From: Bacteroidales bacterium
Lineage (GTDB): Bacteria; Bacteroidota; Bacteroidia; Bacteroidales; BM520
Direction: 5' to 3'
Assembly: GCA_016285515.1 (NCBI GenBank)
Contig: JAEEQW010000011.1
Coordinates: 18,294 to 82,293 of the forward strand
DNA: 64,000 nucleotides
Part shown: positions 46,776-55,378 of the stretch, piece by piece
How positions within the stretch are numbered: the first letter of the stretch is position 1
Layout: each line of letters opens with the position of its first letter
Translations under genes and position numbers: made by a program
The notes under the pieces: model-generated
Told to the model about the DNA's origin: nothing
Seen by the model: only the letters and a program-made list of their open reading frames with translations
Databases searched by the model: none

Positions 46776-47390
46776 ATGACATATAATCTGTCTGATATCA
46801 ATGACATCCATACACATCATGATTATGATGACGGCACAGTATATGTCAAAAATCTTCAACTTAAAGAGCTGTTGACAGACAGTTGCATTTCAGAGTTCAA
46901 AGACGCTTCAGCGCGGAAAAACAAACTTCTTTCAATAGGTGTACACCCATGGGAAATCAAAGATTTTCCTGAAGAGCAAATATTCTCCTGTATTGACGGA
47001 CTTTTCCCTACCCTGCTGCTTCATCAGAAAATTTTCGCTATCGGTGAATGCGGACTCGACAAAAGCATATCCACAGGCTTAAATCTTCAAAAATCAATAT
47101 TCAACAGACAAATCGAACTTAGTGAACAATATCACAAACCAATGATTCTCCATGTGGTCAGAGCCTACAATGAAATCATCGAATTTCGCAAAAAAATCAA
47201 GCCTGAACAGCCATGGATTATTCATGGATTCAACAACAATGAAACAATTGCACGGAAATTAACAGAAATGGGATGCTATCTGTCAATCAACATGAAAAAA
47301 CCTTTAACCGAAAAAATACAACACACAATACAAAATATTCCGACAGAATTTATCCTAAATGAAACAGACACTTTAGAAAATGTCAAATAA
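46776..47390 (+). CDS. short TatD-family metal-dependent hydrolase
   Basis: A 204-residue amidohydrolase-fold protein. Recognisable metal-ligand motifs are DIHTHH at the N-terminus, IGECGLDKS with the bridging Glu, HVVRA, WIIHGFNNN, and a final NETDT. TatD enzymes are usually about 255 residues; this one lacks some of the intermediate loops but keeps the ligand series, so it is a compact member rather than a fragment. DNase activity is known for some TatD proteins; the substrate here is not known. It overlaps the CPBP gene by 11 bp. Confidence 0.8.
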   Translation: MTYNLSDINDIHTHHDYDDGTVYVKNLQLKELLTDSCISEFKDASARKNKLLSIGVHPWEIKDFPEEQIFSCIDGLFPTLLLHQKIFAIGECGLDKSISTGLNLQKSIFNRQIELSEQYHKPMILHVVRAYNEIIEFRKKIKPEQPWIIHGFNNNETIARKLTEMGCYLSINMKKPLTEKIQHTIQNIPTEFILNETDTLENVK

Positions 47391-48027
47391 ACGTCACGAA
47401 AAGACAAATAATGTCCTGGCTTTAATTTTCACGGTTTTATTGGCCTTTGCACTATGGTTTTTCTTGTTTTCACCATGGACAAAAGGAATGGTTAATTTCT
47501 GGATTGCAATAAGTCTTGCTTCATTGGTTTTAAGCATCATCGCATTATCAAGAAGAAAACAGATTATTAGCGAATTGAAAATCAATTGGCAAGCAATTGT
47601 AGCCGGAATATTCATTGCAGCCGCCTTGTGGGGTGTATTCTGGATCGGTGATAAAATATCATCAATGATGTTCGATTTTGAAAAAAGCCAGGTTGCAAGT
47701 ATTTACTCCATGAGGGATGGACATAGCAAATGGTTGATAGCCACGTTGTTGCTGCTAATAATGGGGCCGGCAGAAGAAATATTCTGGAGAGGATATTTGC
47801 AGAATACATTGCAGACAATCATCAATCCTAATGCAGGTTTTGTAACAAGTGTGATATTGTACTCTTTAGCACACCTATGGTCATTCAATTTTATGCTAAT
47901 AATGGCAGCATTGGTTGCAGGATTAGTATGGGGAGCAATCTACCGTTTCTTTCCCAAAAGTCTGCCTGCACTGATTATTTCGCATTCATTATGGGATGTG
48001 ATGGTCTTTGTTGTATTCCCCATATAA
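47380..48027 (+). CDS. CPBP-family intramembrane protease
   Basis: A 215-residue membrane protein with six or so hydrophobic segments. The CPBP/Abi motifs are intact: EEIFWRGYLQ (Glu-Glu-x-x-x-Arg) near residue 130, LAHLWSFN and ISHSLWD, the presumed metal-binding His residues. Family members process prenylated proteins in eukaryotes and act in bacteriocin immunity or regulation in some bacteria; the role here is unknown. It starts inside the 3' end of the TatD-like gene and converges on menA. Confidence 0.85.
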   Translation: MSNKRHEKTNNVLALIFTVLLAFALWFFLFSPWTKGMVNFWIAISLASLVLSIIALSRRKQIISELKINWQAIVAGIFIAAALWGVFWIGDKISSMMFDFEKSQVASIYSMRDGHSKWLIATLLLLIMGPAEEIFWRGYLQNTLQTIINPNAGFVTSVILYSLAHLWSFNFMLIMAALVAGLVWGAIYRFFPKSLPALIISHSLWDVMVFVVFPI

Positions 48028-48044
48028 CATTTCAACTATGTCCC

Positions 48045-48968
48045 CTACAATGTGGGAATACGCAAAAGAAAGACGGCAATAAGCAAACCTATTATAAATG
48101 TAATGCCAAACAGCATCTGAAGACGGGCTGAGGATAAATCAAGGAAATTGATGTTTTCAATGTTGTCCTTTGCCGTACTCATGGTTTTCAAGTTCTTATA
48201 TGCAGTTGGAAAGACCAATATAACTAGAACAGCCATCAATGGAAGTTCACCAAGTAATGCGAAAACAATATTCCAGACAAAAGGAATAATGACTAAAATA
48301 TAATAATAGATTATTGAATTATTTAAGCCTAATGCCATGGCGAAAGTATGTATTCCGGCTTTGGAGTCCCGTTCAATATCTCGCGTATTATTCGAGTGAA
48401 GAATTCCAAGCGTAAGGAACCCAATGGGCACTGATATGATGAAATAATACGGAAACAGATGTCCGGTTGCAACGTATACGGTTCCTAACGGAGGCATCAA
48501 ACCAAAAGCAGTGAAAATACACAAGTCACCCAAATAGTTGAATTTCATCTTTGAATAAAGCAAGACTGCAAATATGCCTGTTGCGCCTATCCATAAAAGA
48601 TGAAGTCCCGAATTATATGTCAGAAACAAGCCCAAGATTATTCCGCACAATAACAAAACCAGTCCGAAATTTCTGATTTCATGCGGTTGAAACTGTTTTG
48701 TCACCAAAGTCTTTGCGCCAAAATCATTATCGGCAGTATCAACACCCTGTTTATAATCATAATAATCACTCAAAAGATTTCCTGCCGAATGAAGAATCAT
48801 AATTCCAATTATAGCGAGGACACTATTTAACCAATTGATATGTAAAGGATTACCTGTAACTGAATTATTATAGAACAACAGAGCCAATGTAACTAACACA
48901 GGCATTACCGAAGCGGTTAAAGCCCAGGGACGTGTCGCCATAAACCAATCTTTTACAGAGTGTTTCAT
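48045..48968 (-). CDS. menA: 1,4-dihydroxy-2-naphthoate polyprenyltransferase
   Basis: A 307-residue UbiA-superfamily membrane enzyme with the first Asp-rich motif NLLSDYYDYKQGVDTADND and the second DIERDSKAGIHTFAMALG, plus eight or nine hydrophobic helices. The MenA-type N-terminus KDWFMATRPWALTASVMP supports naphthoate rather than 4-hydroxybenzoate as acceptor. It makes demethylmenaquinone. It is the last gene of a minus-strand run after a glycosyltransferase and a GHMP kinase (26-bp gap), an odd setting for a quinone gene. Confidence 0.88.
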   Translation of the reverse strand: MKHSVKDWFMATRPWALTASVMPVLVTLALLFYNNSVTGNPLHINWLNSVLAIIGIMILHSAGNLLSDYYDYKQGVDTADNDFGAKTLVTKQFQPHEIRNFGLVLLLCGIILGLFLTYNSGLHLLWIGATGIFAVLLYSKMKFNYLGDLCIFTAFGLMPPLGTVYVATGHLFPYYFIISVPIGFLTLGILHSNNTRDIERDSKAGIHTFAMALGLNNSIIYYYILVIIPFVWNIVFALLGELPLMAVLVILVFPTAYKNLKTMSTAKDNIENINFLDLSSARLQMLFGITFIIGLLIAVFLLRIPTL

Positions 48969-48994
48969 AATTATTATGTTAATGTGAAAATTAA

Positions 48995-50014
48995 TTAAAT
49001 AGTCCAGGTCTTCAGACCGTCTGTGGTGAACTGATATCGCTTTGATTCACCGCCAAACTGTTTCAGCGTTTCCACAACTTCATAGCGTGTGACCGAAGGA
49101 CAATAGAAAAACATATATCCGCCACCGCCTGCACCTGAAACCTTGCCACCTGTAGCTCCAGCAGCTTTTGCCGCATCATAGATGCTGTCTAACAGCGAAT
49201 TGGTGATGCTGTCAGCCATTTGTTTCTTGTACTTCCATCCGTAATCGAGAATAGAGCCTATACCATCAATATCACCTCTGAGCAGAGTTTCCTTCATCAA
49301 TGCAGCCTGATTTTTAAGCTTAAGCATTGCTTCGATGGAGGACTGCTTTTTGGCCATGACATTTTTCTGCTGGTCTTCGATTATTTGTGCAGAAACGTGG
49401 CTCGTATCAGTATAATATAGAACAAGATTGTGTGCAAGCTCATCGAGATGGCGTTGGCGAACACGCAACGGATTGACAATCACATTGTCACCTTTAAATT
49501 CCATATAATTGAAGCCGCCGAATGTGGCCGCATACTGGTCTTGTTTTCCACCAGACATTCCGAGGTCAATACGTTCTATTTCATAGGCTAAATGTGCAAT
49601 ATCGTATTCACCGAGAGGAAGTTTAAGCCATTCCACAAACGCTCCGAGAATTGAGACGACCAGTGTAGATGAAGTCCCAAGTCCGGAACCCGGAGGTGAA
49701 TCGACAAATGTTGACAATCTAAACGACAACGGTTTATTATGATACTGGCGGATTATTCTGTTATAAACTCCCTTATGGAGAATGAAAAATCCATTAGGCT
49801 CAAGATATGAACAGCTGTTGAATTCCTCATGAAGTCCGTTGGACGGGGAATCGAAAACAATGCGTCCGTCATCTGTAGGTTGAATGGTGGTATATGCATA
49901 CATGTTTATTGTGGCATTGAGTATTGCACCGCCATATATATCGGAAAAAGGCGAAACATCCGTACCACCGCCAGCTAATCCTAATCTTAATGGAGCTTTA
50001 CTTCTAATTAACAT
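48995..50014 (-). CDS. GHMP-family sugar kinase (HddA-like)
   Basis: A 339-residue GHMP kinase: N-terminal RSKAPLRLGLAGGGTDVSPF, ATP-binding PPGSGLGTSSTLVVSIL near residue 115, and the C-terminal KVSGAGGGGYMFFYC motif. The closest named family I recognise is D-glycero-alpha-D-manno-heptose-7-phosphate kinase, which feeds GDP-heptose for surface glycans; related kinases phosphorylate fucose and other sugars. No other heptose genes are in the window, so the sugar is uncertain. It follows the glycosyltransferase gene after 4 bp. Confidence 0.85.
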   Translation of the reverse strand: MLIRSKAPLRLGLAGGGTDVSPFSDIYGGAILNATINMYAYTTIQPTDDGRIVFDSPSNGLHEEFNSCSYLEPNGFFILHKGVYNRIIRQYHNKPLSFRLSTFVDSPPGSGLGTSSTLVVSILGAFVEWLKLPLGEYDIAHLAYEIERIDLGMSGGKQDQYAATFGGFNYMEFKGDNVIVNPLRVRQRHLDELAHNLVLYYTDTSHVSAQIIEDQQKNVMAKKQSSIEAMLKLKNQAALMKETLLRGDIDGIGSILDYGWKYKKQMADSITNSLLDSIYDAAKAAGATGGKVSGAGGGGYMFFYCPSVTRYEVVETLKQFGGESKRYQFTTDGLKTWTI

Positions 50015-50018
50015 ATTT

Positions 50019-51146
50019 TCAACTATTTAAAATTGCCGCAGTCATATTTGACCATGCATATTTTTTCTTTTCTTCAGTTATTTTTTCAGAAAATTCCGCT
50101 TCTCTGTCATTCTGAAAATAATCGACCAAAGCCTCTGTGATTTGTTTTACATCAGGTTCAACCACATAACCTATTTTCCCATCAGGTACTATTTCAGCAA
50201 GACCGCCTACGTTTGTCACAAGCATCGGCTTCAAGAAATGGAATGCAATTTGGGTGACACCGCTCTGTGTTGCCGTCCTGTATGGCTGGGCGACTATGTC
50301 GCAAGCGCTGAAATAACGGTTAACCTCACTGTCAGGGATAAAGAATGTGTTCAGTTGAAGTCGCTCACCAATATTGAGGTCGTGTATCAATTCCATATAT
50401 TTTTCCTCATTGCTGTAAAATTCTCCAGCAACAAGAAGTTTCACATTCAAATCCTTGAAACGGCTGTCAGCAAATGATTCAAGCAATAAGTCAAGCCCTT
50501 TGTAATCTCTGATTATTCCAAAGAAAAGAACATAATGTGTGTCATGTTCCAGACTTAAAAGATTCTTAGCCTCATCCTTATCCAATAGCTCACCGTAATT
50601 ATCATATAGAGGATGCGGGCAGAAAACACGCGGCTTTTTAGTGTCAAATAAAGACAAATCGGACAGGACTGACTTTGACATGGCAACAAATTTATCCGTG
50701 GATTTGACGAAATATTTCACTAACATTTTATCTCCAAAACGCTTTTCGTGCGGTATCAGGTTGTCGAGAATTGACACAATAAGAGTATGCTTGTTTTTGC
50801 GCACTTGCCGTTCAATAGTCCCCAAGCATGGAGCAATATACGGAAGCCAGAACTTGGTGATAAGAACATCAGGACGCTTGCGGCGGATTTCTTTTCCGAC
50901 TTTGAGCCAGTTGAACGGATTAATAGAATTGACTCTGCGGATGATTTTCAGGTCTGTTGGGGCAGGTCCATCAGAATATTGGGTCTTTCCTGGAAAAAGA
51001 AAATCAGGATATTGCAGTGTAAAAGTATATATTTCAACATCATGGCCTTCCGATGTCAGCACCCTTGCGAGATGTTCATTGAAGGCAGTAAGACCGCCCC
51101 TATAAGGATAGGATGTACCTACTATGATAATTTTCTTCTTATCCAT
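50019..51146 (-). CDS. GT-B glycosyltransferase (GT4-like)
   Basis: A 375-residue GT-B protein. The N-terminal Rossmann fold begins KKIIIVGTSYPYRGGLTAFN with the acceptor loop RGG; the C-terminal half has LFFGIIRDYKGLDLLLES and the nucleotide-sugar segment ending DIVAQPYRTATQSGV, followed by GGLAEIVPDGKIGYVV. It is cytoplasmic and should add a sugar to a lipid-linked glycan. It heads a short minus-strand operon with the GHMP kinase and menA. A near-match promoter box (TATCTTCG) lies at 51170-51177. Donor and acceptor are unknown. Confidence 0.88.
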   Translation of the reverse strand: MDKKKIIIVGTSYPYRGGLTAFNEHLARVLTSEGHDVEIYTFTLQYPDFLFPGKTQYSDGPAPTDLKIIRRVNSINPFNWLKVGKEIRRKRPDVLITKFWLPYIAPCLGTIERQVRKNKHTLIVSILDNLIPHEKRFGDKMLVKYFVKSTDKFVAMSKSVLSDLSLFDTKKPRVFCPHPLYDNYGELLDKDEAKNLLSLEHDTHYVLFFGIIRDYKGLDLLLESFADSRFKDLNVKLLVAGEFYSNEEKYMELIHDLNIGERLQLNTFFIPDSEVNRYFSACDIVAQPYRTATQSGVTQIAFHFLKPMLVTNVGGLAEIVPDGKIGYVVEPDVKQITEALVDYFQNDREAEFSEKITEEKKKYAWSNMTAAILNS

Positions 51147-51199
51147 TCCATAAGAATAATTATAAACTGCGAAGATACGAATTTTTAGTAATAAAATAT

Positions 51200-51207
51200 T
51201 ATTTTTG
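51200..51207 (+). promoter_or_regulatory. -7 promoter box for the flippase gene
   Basis: TATTTTTG followed by C, a TAnnTTTG match 34 bp upstream of the flippase ATG at 51242, in an AT-rich divergent gap. Confidence 0.5.
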
Positions 51208-51241
51208 CATGATAAACATTTAACTACGAACAGTTGTCATT

Positions 51242-52762
51242 ATGGGAGTGGTCATCAAGCAAAGCATTAAGGGAACTATAGTCACTTATATTGGTGTGGC
51301 AATAGGTGCCTTTACCACTTTGGTGATATTAACACGCTTCCTTACGACCGAAGAAGTTGGCCTGACAAGAGTCCTGATTGAAGCAGCGACATTGCTCTCC
51401 TCATTGGCACAGCTTGGGACCAGCTCGTCAATACTGCGTTTCTACCCTTTCTTCAAAAACAGCGAAAAAAAAGATAACGGATTTTTCTTCTGGACGGTGA
51501 TTATTCCGCTTGTCGGATTCATGATATTCGGACTGACATATATTATTCTCAGAATACCAATAACCGATTATTTTTCAGAGAAATCCCAACTGTTTAACAA
51601 TTACTTCTACTTTATAGTGCCACTGGCATTTTGCCTGATGTACATGACAATCTTTGAGACAAATGCCAACGTACTGATGCGGATTGTTGTCCCGAAGTTT
51701 GTCAGGGAGATACTTGTCAGAATTATCTCATTGACAGTATATCTTCTGTTTGCCTTCAAAATAATCAGCATTGATGGAATGGTTGTCGGCTTATGTCTGG
51801 TATATGCAGTCGCAATGCTTATCGACTTGGGATACCTGCTGTCATTGGGGAAAATCTCATTAAAGCCTGATTTTAAATTCATAACCAAATCACTGCGGCA
51901 CGATTACACCATGTACACCATCATGCTTGTAATTGCGTCAATAGCCACTGTGATAACTCCGTTTCTCAACACTTTTTTTATAACAGCCAAAATGGGATTG
52001 TCTTCAACGGGAATTTATGCAATTGCCGTCTTCATAGCAACTCTCGTTGAAATCCCCTATCGTTCATTAGGTGCCATCTCCCAACCCCTTATATCACAAT
52101 CGGTTAAAGACGGAAACATAGCCGAAACGAACAAATTATGTCAAAATGTATCACTACATCAGCTTTTGGCAGGCTGTTTTATTTTTTTCATCATTTGGAT
52201 CAACATTGATGTATTGTTTGACATCCTTCCCAACGGTGACATTTACAAAACAGGCAAAATGGCAGTGCTAATTCTCGGCTTTGCGAAACTGGTTTATTCC
52301 ACTATGAATATTGGTATAACGACTTTGAATTTTTCAAAATACTACTATTTCTCATTCATTTTCACCACCATTATGACTATATCTGCCATATTGCTGAATA
52401 TCAGACTCATTCCTGTTTATGGCATAAATGGAGCTGCTATGGCCACCCTGCTGTCTTACGTAATCTACTACATTTTAATGATACTATTCGACAGACTAAA
52501 GCTTAAGGTATCACTTTTCTCAGCCGGTCATCTCAAGACATTGGTCATTGTTGCAGTCATGATTATTTTCAACATGTTATGGACATATTTAATCAGCAAT
52601 AAGATCCTTACCTCGTCAGCTTCAATATGGACTGTACTTGCAGATGCAGTTGTAAAGACTATAATCATTGTATCGACAGGTTTGTTTATACTGTATCGAT
52701 GGAAAGTGTCTGACAGTGTTAATAACATATTAAACAAAATTCTAAGAATAAATCGTCAATAA
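51242..52762 (+). CDS. oligosaccharide flippase (Wzx/MOP superfamily)
   Basis: A 506-residue protein with about 14 hydrophobic helices and the MOP-type N-terminus (VIKQSIKGTIVTYIGVAIGA...FLTTEEVGLTRVL). Such proteins move lipid-linked oligosaccharides across the inner membrane. It lies between the glycosyltransferase operon and yfhO-like gene, so it is consistent with a glycan-assembly role. There is no nearby Wzy or ligase that I can name, so the final product is unknown. Confidence 0.87.
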   Translation: MGVVIKQSIKGTIVTYIGVAIGAFTTLVILTRFLTTEEVGLTRVLIEAATLLSSLAQLGTSSSILRFYPFFKNSEKKDNGFFFWTVIIPLVGFMIFGLTYIILRIPITDYFSEKSQLFNNYFYFIVPLAFCLMYMTIFETNANVLMRIVVPKFVREILVRIISLTVYLLFAFKIISIDGMVVGLCLVYAVAMLIDLGYLLSLGKISLKPDFKFITKSLRHDYTMYTIMLVIASIATVITPFLNTFFITAKMGLSSTGIYAIAVFIATLVEIPYRSLGAISQPLISQSVKDGNIAETNKLCQNVSLHQLLAGCFIFFIIWINIDVLFDILPNGDIYKTGKMAVLILGFAKLVYSTMNIGITTLNFSKYYYFSFIFTTIMTISAILLNIRLIPVYGINGAAMATLLSYVIYYILMILFDRLKLKVSLFSAGHLKTLVIVAVMIIFNMLWTYLISNKILTSSASIWTVLADAVVKTIIIVSTGLFILYRWKVSDSVNNILNKILRINRQ

Positions 52763-52764
52763 TT

Positions 52765-52772
52765 TATTTTTG
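52765..52772 (+). promoter_or_regulatory. -7 promoter box for the YfhO-like gene
   Basis: TATTTTTG followed by C, 23 bp upstream of the ATG at 52796 and right after the flippase stop; it suggests the YfhO-like gene can be transcribed on its own. Confidence 0.45.
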
Positions 52773-52795
52773 CATTAAATAAAGAAACAGATATC

Positions 52796-55276
52796 ATGAA
52801 AGACCTGAAAAATAATAACCCATTATGGTACAAATGGTTACCATACATAGCAGCATTTGTGATTTTTATTGTATTGGCATGTATATACTGCTACCCCGCA
52901 CTTGAAGGCAAAGTTGTAAATGCCGGAGACACGCACAATTTCAAGGGGGCTGTACATGAAGCGCAACAATATCATGAACAGACAGGGAAATACACATGGT
53001 GGACCAACTCTATGTTCTCGGGAATGCCCAATTATCAGATAGGAGGCGGACGATACGCATCAACGGAATGGCTTGCTCCGCTTATGAAGATATTCCGTTT
53101 GGGACACACGTATGTAATCATGATGCTGTTCTTTTATTTTCTTGGCTTTTATCTGTTGTTAACCTCATTAAAAATAAACAGATGGCTAAGCATTGTTGGC
53201 GCTATAGCCATGGCTTTGTCATCATATTTTCTCATAATAATTCCAGCCGGACACAATACAAAAACCACGTCAATTGCATTTATGTCAATTGTAATTGGAG
53301 GGTTTTATCTCATATTTCAAAAGAAATATGGTCTTGGGGTCATATTGACAATGATTTTCACGACAGTTGGATTTTACCCGCACCCACAGATGAGTTATTA
53401 TATATTTATGCTTATAGGGTGTTTGTTTATCGCTGAAATTTACATTCACATCAAAGAAAAAAGATATAAAGACCTTGTTGTTGCCACGCTATTGTTTGCT
53501 GCATCGGTGGGAGTTGGAATGGGTACCGGATTTGCAGGCTTTCTCACCAACACTGAATATGCGAAAGAAACCATGCGCGGAGGACATTCCGAGCTCGTCA
53601 AGGATGATGATGCCGTCAACAAGACCAAAGGACTTGACCTTGACTATGCCACTGCATGGAGTTATGGTATAGATGAGACTATGACACTGATGATACCGAA
53701 TTTCAAAGGCGCATCATCAAACTATAATCTCGGTGAAAAATCAGACGTTTACCAGGCCCTGAAAAAAAATGGTGTGCCAGCCGCAAATGCACGTCAGTTC
53801 TGTGCCAACGTGCCGACTTACTGGGGAACACAGCCTTTCACATCCGGTCCCGTATATGTTGGTGCTATAATTTGTTTCCTTTTCCTGTTAGGGATACTTA
53901 TTGTAAAAGGTCCGTATAAATGGGCATTATTAGTTGCCACCTTGTTATCGATATTCCTTGCATGGGGACATAATTTCCTGCCTCTGACACGTTTCTTCTT
54001 CAAGTATGTTCCAATGTACGCCAAATTCAGAGCCGTGTCTTCCATCCTTATTGTAGCTGAAATAACGATGCCGCTTCTTGCTTTTCTGTCTTTAAAGACA
54101 ATTATGGACGAAAAGTCGGACAAAAAGAAATTTTTGAAAAAAGTCTATGTTTCTGCCGGAATCACTGCTGGGATATGTCTGTTCTTCGCATTGTTCGGCA
54201 AATCGATCTACTCATTCACAAGCCCAAACGATGCCCAATTTGCACAACAGCTTCCTGAATGGCTTATGAGTGCCATTATTGATGATAGAGCATCAATGTT
54301 TGTTGCCGACTCCTTCAGATCGTTTGTATTTATCGCATTGGCAGCGTTATTGCTCATATTATTCATCAGCGGCAAGCTGAAACAGAACCTCTTTATTCCT
54401 ATTCTGGGAGTATTGATATTGGCAGACATGTGGCCGGTTGACAAGCGATTCTTCAATTCAAGTGATTTTATCTCAAAAAATCAGGACAAGAATTATTTTG
54501 CACAGACGGATTACGAAAAGATGATTCTACAGGATAAAGACCCTGATTTCAGAGTGTTTAACCTTGCCACCAACACATTCAATGATTCCAGAACATCATA
54601 TTATCTCAAATCCATAGGAGGTTATCATGGTGCAAAGTTACGTCGTTATCAGGATCTGATAGACCAGCATATATCCAAAAACAACTGGGATGTCATCAAT
54701 ATGCTTAACCCTAAGTATATCATTTTCAAAAACGGTGACAAAATAGTCGCACAACCGAATCCTGATGCCATGGGAAACGCCTGGTTCGTTGATTCTCTGA
54801 TGATTGTAAACAATCCGAATGCAGAATGCGATGCATTGAATAATATCAATTTACACAATACGGCAGTCGTGGACACATCGGTTTATAAGTCACAGTTTGC
54901 GTCTCTTGCCTCTTCGTTTGTACCAGGCCATGATTCGACTGCAACCATAAAGCTGACACAATATGCCCCGGACGCACTTGATTATGAGTCAACATCGTCA
55001 AAAGATGCAACCGCTGTCTTTTCAGAGATATACTATCCATACGGATGGAAAGCGTATGTTGATGGCCAACCTGTTGAATTGTACAGAGTAAACTATATGC
55101 TTCGTGCCATCAACGTGCCTTCAGGCAGTCATAAGATACATTTTGAATTCAGACCTGACAGCGTACGGATTGGCGACAGGATTGCTATTGCATTTGTGAT
55201 AATAATGTATGTAACTATTTTGGCTATTATCTGTTACGCAATACTAAAAGCCAAAAAGCAATCAGACGTCAACTGA
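52796..55276 (+). CDS. YfhO-family membrane protein (GT-C-like)
   Basis: An 826-residue protein: about a dozen membrane helices in residues 20-560 with a large first periplasmic loop (GDTHNFKGAVHEAQQYHE, with WWTNSMFSGMPNYQ), then a soluble extracytoplasmic domain, and one last helix near the C-terminus followed by KAKKQ. The family (DUF/YfhO) includes proteins that glycosylate lipoteichoic acid in Firmicutes; in Bacteroidota the function is not established. Its stop is directly followed by the truncated glycosyltransferase remnant. Confidence 0.85.
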   Translation: MKDLKNNNPLWYKWLPYIAAFVIFIVLACIYCYPALEGKVVNAGDTHNFKGAVHEAQQYHEQTGKYTWWTNSMFSGMPNYQIGGGRYASTEWLAPLMKIFRLGHTYVIMMLFFYFLGFYLLLTSLKINRWLSIVGAIAMALSSYFLIIIPAGHNTKTTSIAFMSIVIGGFYLIFQKKYGLGVILTMIFTTVGFYPHPQMSYYIFMLIGCLFIAEIYIHIKEKRYKDLVVATLLFAASVGVGMGTGFAGFLTNTEYAKETMRGGHSELVKDDDAVNKTKGLDLDYATAWSYGIDETMTLMIPNFKGASSNYNLGEKSDVYQALKKNGVPAANARQFCANVPTYWGTQPFTSGPVYVGAIICFLFLLGILIVKGPYKWALLVATLLSIFLAWGHNFLPLTRFFFKYVPMYAKFRAVSSILIVAEITMPLLAFLSLKTIMDEKSDKKKFLKKVYVSAGITAGICLFFALFGKSIYSFTSPNDAQFAQQLPEWLMSAIIDDRASMFVADSFRSFVFIALAALLLILFISGKLKQNLFIPILGVLILADMWPVDKRFFNSSDFISKNQDKNYFAQTDYEKMILQDKDPDFRVFNLATNTFNDSRTSYYLKSIGGYHGAKLRRYQDLIDQHISKNNWDVINMLNPKYIIFKNGDKIVAQPNPDAMGNAWFVDSLMIVNNPNAECDALNNINLHNTAVVDTSVYKSQFASLASSFVPGHDSTATIKLTQYAPDALDYESTSSKDATAVFSEIYYPYGWKAYVDGQPVELYRVNYMLRAINVPSGSHKIHFEFRPDSVRIGDRIAIAFVIIMYVTILAIICYAILKAKKQSDVN

Positions 55277-55368
55277 GTATCTTTCTAAATTTATTCTCAA
55301 CTGCCTCTTCTGTATATTTCTCAAGAAATATCTGACGGGGATAGGTGTTAAAACGGGAACGAGGATTT
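55275..55368 (-). pseudogene. 3'-end remnant of a glycosyltransferase gene (direct repeat copy)
   Basis: On the minus strand the segment reads in one frame GNPRSRFNTYPRQIFLEKY...KFRKIL then stop. This matches the last 30 or so residues of the glycosyltransferase at 58116-59210 (SNPRPRFNNYSRQMFLEKY). By hand alignment 55275-55368 and 58128-58221 differ at 8 of 94 bases (about 91% identity). The remnant starts abruptly 10 bp from the MBOAT stop. It is the scar of a gene whose remaining part is gone. Confidence 0.88.
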
Positions 55369-55378
55369 CCTGTTTATA

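Noticed and set aside
46776..48027. TatD-like plus CPBP pair as a toxin/immunity or defence module
   Set aside because: Both are common single genes; the 11-bp overlap alone is not evidence of joint function.
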